Positions 1-8,378 of a DNA stretch of 64,000 bases are shown one piece after another. The position numbers and the translations under genes are program-made. The notes beneath the pieces were generated by a model, which was given only the letters and a program-made list of their open reading frames with translations, did no database searches and was not told the origin of the DNA. Numbering within the stretch: the first letter of the stretch is position 1; the number at the start of each line of letters is the position of its first letter. Source of the stretch: an uncultured Halomonas sp. (GTDB lineage Bacteria > Pseudomonadota > Gammaproteobacteria > Pseudomonadales > Halomonadaceae); the NCBI RefSeq assembly GCF_947493865.1, contig NZ_CANLTC010000016.1:1-64000 (forward strand), written 5' to 3'.

Positions 1-36
1 GAGGCCATGAAGCAGTGGCAGCAAGAGCGCCCCGAT

Positions 37-300
37 TTATTTTGGAAACGTGTAATTAATCACACGGGCCCCGACAGTTATATCTTCTTTTTCACTGAGC
101 AGCTTTTCGAAAAACACATCCAGCTTGGGCAGAATTCGGCTGTCGATCACCTGGTTGAGCGGCGGATAGGTCTTTGGATGCTTATCGCCGGATGTTTCCA
201 TCGCAGGGGTAGTCGCCGCCTTCGTTTCAGCCTGAACGGCTACACTGGCACAGAACGTTGCTAGAGCCAGCGCGACGATGCATTTGACGTATTTATTCAT
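37..300 (-). CDS. small exported hypothetical protein
   Basis: Predicted 87-residue protein of unknown function. It starts with a short basic stretch (MNKYVK) and a hydrophobic helix ending in a signal-peptidase-like A-x-A site (AVQAE near residue 24), so it is probably exported to the periplasm. The mature part is short and hydrophilic, with no recognisable domain and no cysteines. I prefer the ATG at 300 over one three codons upstream because it puts the basic n-region directly at the start. It is divergent from the DsbA-like gene at 404. An overlapping forward frame looks like a shadow. Confidence 0.6.
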   Translation of the reverse strand: MNKYVKCIVALALATFCASVAVQAETKAATTPAMETSGDKHPKTYPPLNQVIDSRILPKLDVFFEKLLSEKEDITVGARVINYTFPK

Positions 301-403
301 TAAAACCATCCATAGCTTGAATGACTAAATTAATTGGGCATGGCGCCTTGTCGGTCGAGTTTCACGACCTCATATAGTGCAGGACACCTTTCCAGGAGCA
401 AGC

Positions 404-1018
404 ATGATAAAAGAGATCACGATCTATTCCGATTATGTCTGTCCGTATTGCCTGCTGGCCGAACGTCTCGTCGACGACGCGACCCAGGGCCAGGATGTCG
501 AAATCAAATGGCGCCCCTACGAACTAAGGCCCGAGCCGGTGCCTACGTTGCGCGTGGAAGATCCGTACCTGCCCCAGGTCTGGCAACATTCGGTGTACCC
601 GCTTGCAGAGCGCCTGGGTGTACCGATCAAGCTACCGGCCGTTTCGCCACAGCCGCGCACCGATAAGGCGTTCGAAGTATTTGCAATGGCCGATGATCAA
701 GGCCTGGGCCACGCCTTCACGATGAGGGTTTTCAAGGCCTTCTTCCAGGAAGAAAAGGATATTGGCAGCCCCGAGGTTCTCGCCGATCTCGCCCAGGAAA
801 TCGGCCTCGACCGCGAGGAAGCACTTACGGCCCTGGCCCAGGGCACCTATCGCCAGCGTCAACGGGAGGCTCAGCGTCATGCCGTCGAGGAGGCGAACAT
901 AACCTCGGTGCCGACCATCATCGTGGGTGAACGTACCTTTACCGGTGTTCCCGACCCCGCCCAGCTTCAGCAAGCCATTGCAGCGCTAGACGTCGCGGAG
1001 GCTTCCGGGAGTAGTTGA
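404..1018 (+). CDS. DsbA/FrnE family thioredoxin-fold oxidoreductase
   Basis: About 204 residues of the DsbA/2-hydroxychromene-2-carboxylate isomerase (FrnE-like) superfamily. The start MIKEITIYSDYVCPYC is a beta strand leading into a CPYC redox motif at residues 13-16. Near the C-terminus a cis-proline loop is visible (SVPTIIVGERTFTGVPD), as usual in this fold. No signal peptide is seen, so a cytoplasmic dithiol oxidoreductase or chaperone role is likelier than periplasmic DsbA; the substrate is unknown. The ATG at 404 is chosen because AGGAGC lies just upstream and the fold begins there, although the frame is open further upstream. Confidence 0.85.
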   Translation: MIKEITIYSDYVCPYCLLAERLVDDATQGQDVEIKWRPYELRPEPVPTLRVEDPYLPQVWQHSVYPLAERLGVPIKLPAVSPQPRTDKAFEVFAMADDQGLGHAFTMRVFKAFFQEEKDIGSPEVLADLAQEIGLDREEALTALAQGTYRQRQREAQRHAVEEANITSVPTIIVGERTFTGVPDPAQLQQAIAALDVAEASGSS

Positions 1019-1027
1019 GGCGGTAAC

Positions 1028-1120
1028 TGGCTCCATAACCGGGACGTGGATGCGGCCCGAAATATCCTCGCCCTCGGGGCAGGACGTTGCCCTCTGGCAG
1101 TTGGAACCCCCGTTATTTAG
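1028..1120 (+). pseudogene. remnant of TnpB (IS200/IS605 family) C-terminus
   Basis: Reading from 1028 gives GSHNRDVDAARNILALG, followed by a short tail ending in VGTPVI and a TAG stop at 1118-1120. This matches the conserved C-terminal signature of TnpB proteins (NRDxNAARNIL followed by a short tail). Only about 30 codons remain: the RuvC core, the zinc-finger cysteines and any tnpA are absent. Bases 1121-1150 may retain part of the element's right end, where TnpB elements encode their guide-RNA scaffold. The fragment sits between the DsbA-like gene and the RES toxin gene. The family call rests on the motif alone. Confidence 0.7.
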
Positions 1121-1152
1121 GCCGGGGAGGATGTCAAAGGTAGAGGCACCGT

Positions 1153-1650
1153 TTAGCCCTGAGGCGGATTGAGGCGTGTATCGAGGGCGAAAGGCTCTTC
1201 AAGAACGACCTCGAAGAGGCCTTGGGCAGTGACCGGATTCATGACGATGTTCCAGCTGTGCCGCGACACTGTCGAAGGGATGACGATGAAGGGGTGTTCC
1301 TCGAGAAGCTTATCTCCATGAGCCTGCTGGCCTTGACCTGGGGACCCGGGAATGAGCCAGTTCGAGTTAGGGATCGACGCCGGCGCAACCTCGTAGATCA
1401 GGGAAGAATCGAGGATGCGAGCACAGAGGAGTACGTGCGGGATGATGTCCAACGCCTTGAACCCCTTGTGCGCAGCGACCTCCAGGATGGCAGTGGAAGG
1501 GTCGAGCGATCCATAGACGGCCGCCCTCCCCTTCGTATTCCAGCGTCCGCCTCCCAGCTCGGCGCCGACACCGCTATCCCAGGTCTCCACGTGGCGCTTG
1601 CGCTCCAGCCGCCACAGGCATATCTCGCCAGGTGTGCGGCGGCTAGCCAT
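1153..1650 (-). CDS. RES-domain toxin (Xre/RES toxin-antitoxin)
   Basis: A 165-residue RES-family protein. RES toxins (ParT, MbcT) modify or degrade essential metabolites, NAD+ in the best-studied cases. Visible family features are the GGGRWN motif at residues 33-38, a glutamate in AILEVAAH and a late serine-containing segment (PSTVSRHSWNIVMNP). Its ATG overlaps the stop of the upstream antitoxin gene by one base (TGATG), so the two are translationally coupled. The antitoxin-first order is typical of this class. The gene is full length with no visible damage. The biochemical target cannot be read from sequence. Confidence 0.88.
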   Translation of the reverse strand: MASRRTPGEICLWRLERKRHVETWDSGVGAELGGGRWNTKGRAAVYGSLDPSTAILEVAAHKGFKALDIIPHVLLCARILDSSLIYEVAPASIPNSNWLIPGSPGQGQQAHGDKLLEEHPFIVIPSTVSRHSWNIVMNPVTAQGLFEVVLEEPFALDTRLNPPQG

Positions 1651-2120
1651 CAGGTATATACCCCGTAATCCATGCGGGTCAGGAAGTCGTCGACCAACTC
1701 GAAACCCACTTGGGTCGTGATCAGGTCGATCGGCTTATGCCCTTCCAGGCCCATGGCAGGCGTATTCATCCAGCGCTGTGCTTCCTCGGGATCGCCGAAC
1801 ACATCTTCCGCCTTGGTGAGGATCTCGGCAAATCGCCAGGTGCGACTGCTCTGCTCCGCGGTGAGCGACTCCGGGTTCTTGACGCGACGATACAGTGTAC
1901 GCTCGGACATGCCGAGCACCTTGGACACCACCCTCTTGTCATGGAACAGGTTGACTGACTCGACGAAGCGGATGACGTCTTGGGACGGCAGCCCCTTCTC
2001 GATCATCTCGTGAATATCAAAGGCAGAAAGCGCCGTGGTGGCTCGGTGGCCCATCAGGCGTTTCAGGGTGCGATCCAGGATATTAGGTTCTTGATCGGCA
2101 TGATTCTCGGCGACGGTCAT
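1650..2120 (-). CDS. Xre/MbcA/ParS-type antitoxin (DUF2384)
   Basis: 156-residue antitoxin partner of the RES toxin. The N-terminal half contains a helix-turn-helix-like segment (VVSKVLGMSERTLYRRVKNPESL). The C-terminal half is the toxin-binding domain (FGDPEEAQRWMNTPAMGLEGHKPIDL), characteristic of DUF2384. I chose the ATG at 2120 because AGGAGAG lies a few bases upstream; the frame extends further but without antitoxin-like sequence. It probably represses its own operon, as is usual for this class, but I did not identify an operator. Confidence 0.88.
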   Translation of the reverse strand: MTVAENHADQEPNILDRTLKRLMGHRATTALSAFDIHEMIEKGLPSQDVIRFVESVNLFHDKRVVSKVLGMSERTLYRRVKNPESLTAEQSSRTWRFAEILTKAEDVFGDPEEAQRWMNTPAMGLEGHKPIDLITTQVGFELVDDFLTRMDYGVYT

Positions 2121-2262
2121 GATGTTGCTCTCCTGTCCTTGCCATTTGGCATTATCATATCGCCAAGTGACAGTGACGTCGAGTGCAATCCCCTGATCCG
2201 ATCCAATGGCAGCAACCAGGCCGTAAGCAGAGGGTAGCGCCCGGCATGAGAAGCGCACACCG

Positions 2263-3705
2263 TCAGTTGTTCAGGATCATCGCCGTCAAATCCTCCGCCA
2301 GGGGATCGAGCACTTCCGACCAGGAAAGATAGGGCGTGGTGCCATTGCCGTTGACCAGTACACTGAAAGCGCCCCAGCGCCCTTTGCTGGTGCGAAAGTA
2401 GCCGCCCAGGGCGCGTACCGCGTAAGGCTGATTGAGGGTGCCTGTCTTGATCATGACGTGGTGCTGGAAAATATCGCTGCCCCGACGAATGAAGCGCATC
2501 GGGCCATTGGCGGGTGTCTGCATGCCCGCAACAAAGGGGGGGAACAGGGAAGCGCGACGGTACATGGCTTCGAGTAGCATATTGACGCCCTGAGCCGAGG
2601 TGCGGTTCTCCGTGGTCAAGCCGCTACCGCTGTAAAGCGTCAAGGGACCATGCCCCGGCAATGACTGGGCGAATCGCTCGATCTCTCCGCCGGCCTGCCT
2701 TAATGAGGCTCGGGGCTGATCGATCAGATCGAGACTCAGCGTGTCCGCCATGAAATTGTTGGAGTAGTTCAGGGTGCGCAGCAGCAGTGTCTGCACGGTT
2801 TCGCTCTCCACCGCGGCAAGCTCCCTACTGCCAGCGGGCGGCGCAGTGACGCTGGTGGTGTGACCGCCGCTGACCTCGACCCCCGCCTGCTCGAGCATGG
2901 CAAGCAGTGTCATTCCGGTTTGGCCCCCAGGGTCGGAACTGGAACGGTAGACTTGGCGCGGGCTGCTGTTCAGCGCAATACTCCCATCGATGACCAGCGT
3001 GTCCACGCCATCCCGGGTGACACGCTCGGCGCTGATACGGGTCGGCTCCCCGGCAATCATGGTCTTGACCCGGTTATCCACCTTGACCAGGGGGGTCAGG
3101 ATGTCGCAACTCATGGCCCGGGCCGGCACACCGGCCTTGGCGCCGGGCAGAACATTCACGCACCAGTTGCCAAAATTGACTCCGGCGGAAGAAAGCAGCG
3201 CGTCGTAGGAGTTGCGCGAGTGAGTGCGCGAATTGCAGCGATCGGTAGTGATGCACTCGACCGGGCCGAAACGCCACTGGCTGATGATCAGTTGGCCGTT
3301 TACCGAGGTGACGCCCTGCTGGCGCAGCCCCTGAATCAGTTGCCAGAGATCTTTCGACACCAGCGCCGGATCACCGCCCCCTTCCAGCACTAGATCGCCC
3401 TGCAGAGTACCGTTCTGATCGACCCAGCCACTGGATACCAGCCGCGTGGTGAACCGGTGCTGCGGCCCCCAACGATCCAGTGCCGCCGCGGCGATATAGA
3501 GTTTGGATACCGATGCGGGAGAGAGCTGGCGCTCCGCATCGATTTCACCCAGCACTTTGCCGCTGTCGAGCAGACGCGCCTGAGCGCCTACGGCAAACCC
3601 CTTGCTCGACAATCGATTGACGTGATCGAACCCCGCCGCCATGAGTGTGAAAGAGGTTCCTGCGAGCAGGAAGAGGGCGAGCAAGACAATAAGCGGGCGA
3701 CGCAT
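2263..3705 (-). CDS. dacB: D-alanyl-D-alanine carboxypeptidase/endopeptidase, PBP4 type (S13)
   Basis: About 480 residues, the usual length of DacB/PBP4, which trims and opens peptidoglycan cross-links in the periplasm. It has an N-terminal hydrophobic signal (RRPLIVLLALFLLAG). The catalytic motifs are present: SVSK at residues 65-68 (nucleophile Ser65), SNN in NYSNNFMADTL, and KTG in MIKTGTLNQ. The large insertion between the first two motifs is typical of S13 enzymes. The start at 3705 puts the signal peptide at the N-terminus; the open frame extends much further upstream across the SMR gene and is not coding there. It appears monocistronic. Confidence 0.92.
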   Translation of the reverse strand: MRRPLIVLLALFLLAGTSFTLMAAGFDHVNRLSSKGFAVGAQARLLDSGKVLGEIDAERQLSPASVSKLYIAAAALDRWGPQHRFTTRLVSSGWVDQNGTLQGDLVLEGGGDPALVSKDLWQLIQGLRQQGVTSVNGQLIISQWRFGPVECITTDRCNSRTHSRNSYDALLSSAGVNFGNWCVNVLPGAKAGVPARAMSCDILTPLVKVDNRVKTMIAGEPTRISAERVTRDGVDTLVIDGSIALNSSPRQVYRSSSDPGGQTGMTLLAMLEQAGVEVSGGHTTSVTAPPAGSRELAAVESETVQTLLLRTLNYSNNFMADTLSLDLIDQPRASLRQAGGEIERFAQSLPGHGPLTLYSGSGLTTENRTSAQGVNMLLEAMYRRASLFPPFVAGMQTPANGPMRFIRRGSDIFQHHVMIKTGTLNQPYAVRALGGYFRTSKGRWGAFSVLVNGNGTTPYLSWSEVLDPLAEDLTAMILNN

Positions 3706-3740
3706 GGTGATGATCCTGAGAGGTAAAAGAGCTGTATCGC

Positions 3741-4070
3741 TTAGTGAGATGAAGCACTGGAGAAAAGCTGAATGACGACGACGCCGCCGATGATCATGGC
3801 TAGTCCCAGCACGGCGGCAAGATCGAGTTTTTCCTTGAACACGACGACGCCGATCAAGGTGACCAGCACGATACCGAGCCCGGCCCAGAAGGCATAGGCA
3901 ATACCCACCGGCACCGTGCGCAGTACCAGGGTCAGCATGTAGAAGGCCAGTCCGTAGCCCCCCACTACCAGCACGCTGGGCCAGAAGCGCGTGAATTCCT
4001 GGGAGGATTTGAGTGCACTGGTGGCCAAGACTTCGGCGACGATCGCCACGAACAGATAGATATACGCCAT
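3741..4070 (-). CDS. small multidrug resistance (SMR/EmrE-like) transporter
   Basis: 109 residues with four transmembrane helices, the standard SMR length. The essential membrane glutamate is in helix 1 (MAYIYLFVAIVAEVLATSALK, Glu13), and the helix-3 signature GIAYAFWAGLG is present. These features define EmrE-type proton-coupled dimeric exporters of cationic compounds; some relatives export guanidinium or polyamines. The ATG at 4070 overlaps the stop of the PACE gene by one base. Two small efflux systems are therefore translated from one message with the methyltransferase gene. Confidence 0.9.
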   Translation of the reverse strand: MAYIYLFVAIVAEVLATSALKSSQEFTRFWPSVLVVGGYGLAFYMLTLVLRTVPVGIAYAFWAGLGIVLVTLIGVVVFKEKLDLAAVLGLAMIIGGVVVIQLFSSASSH

Positions 4071-4486
4071 CAGGTTTCTCCCCGGGCCAAGCGATGACGC
4101 ATGAAGGCATCGAAGGCGGTATTGAACAGCAGTGCATACAGCAAGAAGAACAGCATGAAGCCCAGATCCAGCCAGAAGGCTTCGATGATACCGATATTCA
4201 GCCACCAGGCCACGCCGGGCAATGTCACGATCAGCAGCCCCAATTCGAAGCCCAGTGCCTGGGCGATTCGCTGCATCAAGGTGCGCTTGCGGGTGGGCAC
4301 CCAGTGATCGAACAGCCGGTTCCACACCAGGTTCCAGAGCATGGCCAGGGTCGAGATGGCCACGGCCAACAACCCCAGGCGCCCCATGCCGTGCCCACTC
4401 AACCAGCTCGCCAGGGGCGTGACCATGATCAATCCGCCCACTTCGAACAGGGTCATGTGTACTATCCGCTCACCCCAACTACGCAT
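4070..4486 (-). CDS. PACE family efflux transporter (AceI-like)
   Basis: 138 residues with four predicted helices in two tandem bacterial-transmembrane-pair repeats. Each repeat begins with a similar motif (RIVHMTLFEVGGL and RIAQALGFELGLL) carrying a glutamate in the membrane. This is the hallmark of proteobacterial antimicrobial compound efflux (PACE) proteins; the founder AceI exports chlorhexidine, and natural substrates may be short diamines. Its start codon overlaps the stop of the upstream methyltransferase gene (TAATG), and its stop overlaps the SMR start. Substrate is inferred only from family. Confidence 0.87.
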   Translation of the reverse strand: MRSWGERIVHMTLFEVGGLIMVTPLASWLSGHGMGRLGLLAVAISTLAMLWNLVWNRLFDHWVPTRKRTLMQRIAQALGFELGLLIVTLPGVAWWLNIGIIEAFWLDLGFMLFFLLYALLFNTAFDAFMRHRLARGET

Positions 4487-5229
4487 TATCTGATTCCCTT
4501 CGCGCTCTTTCCTTGCCTGACACTTCGCTGTGTATCTCTAGGGCCTGTCGCCGGCACCAGTTCCGGGCGACGGGGTAATTCGACCACCAGCCGCCAAAGC
4601 CGCTGACCGCTGGCATGGTACTTGTGCTCGAAGGGCGTGAGGGATTGATCCATCGGATCGTGCTCGTCCACCCTGGGCTGAATGCCCGTTGCCTGCTCTG
4701 TCGCCTGGGCGAACTCTTCGATATAAAGCCGCCAGTTGGAGCGCACCTCGAGTCGACCACCCAAGGCCAGAATCACCGGAAATATCGGGTGACCGTGCCA
4801 ACGCGACTTGAGATGTGCCGCCTTGGGGTAAGGATTGGGATACAACAGATAGTGATGCATCGTTTGCCAACCAGCGGCCAACGCCAGACGCCAGAAATCG
4901 ACAAGGTCGGCCCGAACCAGGTAGGCGTTGGCAGGCAGCACGCCATGATGGCGGCCAAGGCGATCGGCGCTGCGATCGATGCCGATGACCGCATGATTCG
5001 GATGTTGCCGTGCCAGCTCACGGGTCGACAATCCAACGCCGCAGCCAGCATCGAGAATCAGGGGCTTGCTCTGGGTTGCCAGCCACTCATCGGCTGCGCA
5101 AAACGTCTCACGCGTGTGTTCGGCTATCGGCTTGCGCAGCGGATACGCCAACGCCCGCTCGACACGCCGATGCAAATCCTGATGCACTTCTGTCTGATTG
5201 GTGACGATGGATCGCGAATTGGCGTGCAT
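4486..5229 (-). CDS. TrmB-like SAM-dependent methyltransferase
   Basis: About 247 residues. The segment LILDAGCGVGLSTRELARQHPNHAVIGIDRS is a class I SAM-binding motif of the type in TrmB, the tRNA guanine-N7 methyltransferase. NPYPKAAHLKSRWHGHP corresponds to the TrmB PNPWPKxRHxKRR motif, but with Tyr for Trp and a diverged basic patch. I therefore call it TrmB-like and not TrmB itself; the RNA substrate is uncertain. The ATG at 5229 is the likely start, the frame being open slightly further upstream. It is the first gene of an overlapping three-gene operon with PACE and SMR transporters and is divergent from fabY. Confidence 0.75.
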   Translation of the reverse strand: MHANSRSIVTNQTEVHQDLHRRVERALAYPLRKPIAEHTRETFCAADEWLATQSKPLILDAGCGVGLSTRELARQHPNHAVIGIDRSADRLGRHHGVLPANAYLVRADLVDFWRLALAAGWQTMHHYLLYPNPYPKAAHLKSRWHGHPIFPVILALGGRLEVRSNWRLYIEEFAQATEQATGIQPRVDEHDPMDQSLTPFEHKYHASGQRLWRLVVELPRRPELVPATGPRDTQRSVRQGKSAKGIR

Positions 5230-5394
5230 ACTGATAAAGCAACAGGAAGAATGACCGATAATTCTAACAGCACCCCGCTGCAATCCCTAGCGGGCCTCTC
5301 CCATGGCCTGGCATGACGGGGCTGCAAACCAGGTGCTATTATCGCGCCCCAGAATCACATAGATAGAGATCCACCAGCATACGAGGAACGCGGC

Positions 5395-7311
5395 TTGTCA
5401 CAACTACCGGTGATTGTCGGCATGGGCGGTGTCAACGCTGCCGGCAGAACCTCGGACCACCAGGCGTTTCGCCGTACGGTGCTCGACGCCCTGCCTCAGA
5501 GCGACCAGGCACGAACGCTGATAGGACTGGCGGCGATGATGCACTTGATCCAGCGTCAGGAGGATGGCTCCTGGCAGGATCAACAAGGCCTCACGCTGAC
5601 AAGCGACGATATCGTTCGGCATCACCGTGAGACGATTCTCGGGCGCACGCTCATTCGGCGTATCGAGTCAGCGCTGTTCAACGTCGAGGAAATTCCCGCC
5701 AACCGCGCCAGCCGACTTCATTTCGATTCGCCGGTGATCTTTCAGGTGCGCCGCCGTCAGCTTCCCACGCCGCTTCCCGAACACTGGCAAGTGCGGGAAC
5801 TCGACAGCAAACAAGTGGAAGTCAGCGTGCCGGCGGGAAACCTGGATGTCCTTTTCCCCGAACGCCGCAAGGGCCAGGTGCGCGCTGCCGGCCAACTCCC
5901 CAGCGGCTTCGAACCCAGCGCACTCTATCACAGCGTGCATCACCCCCGCGGGCTCTCCATGACGGTGTTCGGCGCCAGCGACTGCCTGGGGCAGAGCGGC
6001 CTGGACTGGGATGCGCTGCGCGACAGCCTGGACCCCGACCAGATCGCCGTGTACGCCGGCAACTCCATTGGCCAACTCGACGACCAGGGCTGGGGCGGGC
6101 TGCTCAAGAGCTATGTTTCCGGCAACCGCGCCACTTCCAAGCAGATGCCCCTGGGCTATGGTCAGATGCCGGCGGATTTCCTGAACGCCTATGTGCTGGG
6201 CAGCGTTGGCACCACCGGCGCCATTCAAGGGGCATGCGCCACCTTCCTGTATAACCTGCGCTTGGGCGTGGAGGATATTCGAAGCGGCCGTTGCCGCGTC
6301 GTCATGGTGGGTACCAGCGATGCCCCGGTTACTCCGGAAATCATCGAAGGCTTTCGTGCCATGAGCGCCCTGGCGGATGATGACAGCATGAAGGCTCTGG
6401 ACGCCCTGACTCTGCTCACGGATGCGGATTACCAACGCGCTTGCCGCCCCTTCGCACGCAATTGCGGCTTCACCATCGCCGAAGCCAGCCAGTTCCTGCT
6501 GTTGATGGACGATGCCCTGGCACTGGAAACCGGTGCCCAGATTCTTGGTAGCGTACCCGGTGTGTTTGCCAATGCAGATGGCTGGAAGCGTTCGATCTCC
6601 GCCCCTGGCATCGGCAACTACATCACCATGGGCAAGGCAGTCGCGCTAGCCCGGCAAATGCTTGGCAAGCGCGCCGTGCAGGAGCGCAGCTTCGTGCATG
6701 CCCACGCCACCAGCACACCCAAGAACCGTGTAACCGAATCCCATGTGCTGCACGAAATCGCCCGGGCCAACGATATTACCGACTGGCCGGTGGCCGGCAT
6801 CAAAACCTTCGTCGGACACTCCCAGGGCAGTGCCGCCGGGGACCAATTGGCCAGCGCCCTGGGCAGCTTCGCCTATGGATTGATTCCCGGCCTTCCCTAT
6901 CTGGATGCGGTTGCCGAGGATGTACACGATGAACGGCTCAAGCTGTTTCAAGAGCCGCTCTCTTTTGGTGCGGATGCCGCCTTCATCAACGCCAAGGGCT
7001 TTGGTGGCAACAATGCCACCGGCCTGGTGCTGTCGCCCCAGGTAACCGAACGTCTACTCGTCAAGCGCCACGGTCAGGCGGCAATCGATGCCTGGAAGCA
7101 GCGTCGCGAGGCGGTACTGGCGGCCAGCGAAGACTATCGGGAGCGTGCGGACGCCGCGAACTTCGAGGTCATCTATCGTTTCGGCCATGGGGTGCTGGAA
7201 GGCCCGGAACTTGATATCGACCTGGAGCGCATCCATATCCCCGGTTACGCCCAGCCGGTATCGCTAGTGGTGGACAACCCCTTCGGTCGCCTCGATGACG
7301 AGGAGTGTTGA
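5395..7311 (+). CDS. fabY: beta-ketoacyl-ACP synthase FabY
   Basis: 638 residues, much longer than FabB/FabF (about 410) and matching the length and organisation of Pseudomonas FabY (PA5174). That enzyme starts fatty-acid synthesis by condensing acetyl-CoA with malonyl-ACP, replacing FabH. The N-terminus SQLPVIVGMGGVNAAGRTS is typical of the group. The nucleophile is Cys281 in GACATFLYN, with catalytic histidines in HAHATSTPKNRVTE and VGHSQGSAAGDQ and a glycine-rich loop GFGGNNATG. Translation starts at TTG 5395, preceded by GAGGAAC; no better ATG exists. I recall this family in Pseudomonas and Halomonas but ran no alignment. Confidence 0.88.
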   Translation: MSQLPVIVGMGGVNAAGRTSDHQAFRRTVLDALPQSDQARTLIGLAAMMHLIQRQEDGSWQDQQGLTLTSDDIVRHHRETILGRTLIRRIESALFNVEEIPANRASRLHFDSPVIFQVRRRQLPTPLPEHWQVRELDSKQVEVSVPAGNLDVLFPERRKGQVRAAGQLPSGFEPSALYHSVHHPRGLSMTVFGASDCLGQSGLDWDALRDSLDPDQIAVYAGNSIGQLDDQGWGGLLKSYVSGNRATSKQMPLGYGQMPADFLNAYVLGSVGTTGAIQGACATFLYNLRLGVEDIRSGRCRVVMVGTSDAPVTPEIIEGFRAMSALADDDSMKALDALTLLTDADYQRACRPFARNCGFTIAEASQFLLLMDDALALETGAQILGSVPGVFANADGWKRSISAPGIGNYITMGKAVALARQMLGKRAVQERSFVHAHATSTPKNRVTESHVLHEIARANDITDWPVAGIKTFVGHSQGSAAGDQLASALGSFAYGLIPGLPYLDAVAEDVHDERLKLFQEPLSFGADAAFINAKGFGGNNATGLVLSPQVTERLLVKRHGQAAIDAWKQRREAVLAASEDYRERADAANFEVIYRFGHGVLEGPELDIDLERIHIPGYAQPVSLVVDNPFGRLDDEEC

Positions 7312-7371
7312 ACGCCAGGCCTCTTGAAACGCTGCTTGAAAGGCAGACAATGGGCTTGAGCGCAGCTATCG

Positions 7372-7391
7372 ACACCCTCTGATCCAGCAAA

Positions 7392-7401
<10 letters not shown>
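7372..7401 (+). terminator. hairpin downstream of fabY, possible terminator
   Basis: A perfect 9-bp stem, ACACCCTCT at 7372-7380 and AGAGGGTGT at 7391-7399, separated by 10 bases and followed by TTT. It lies about 60 bases after the fabY stop. The T-run is short, so termination is plausible and not certain. The right arm is also the left end of the repeat at 7392-7532. Confidence 0.45.
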
Positions 7402-8028
<627 letters not shown>

Positions 8029-8086
8029 AGCGTAGATTCATGATAGGCGCGTCACTTCACTCCACTACTTCGTAGCGAGGATATGA

Positions 8087-8338
<252 letters not shown>

Positions 8339-8378
8339 TCTCTTTTCCTGATTCTGAAATCATCATTCAGGACAATGC

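Noticed and set aside
7..264. Forward open frame at the left end
   Set aside because: It overlaps on the opposite strand a frame with a clear signal peptide and has no recognisable domain or ribosome site.
3706..4137. N-terminal extension of DacB across the SMR gene
   Set aside because: The signal peptide of DacB begins at 3705, and the upstream frame runs antisense to the overlap of real genes in another frame.
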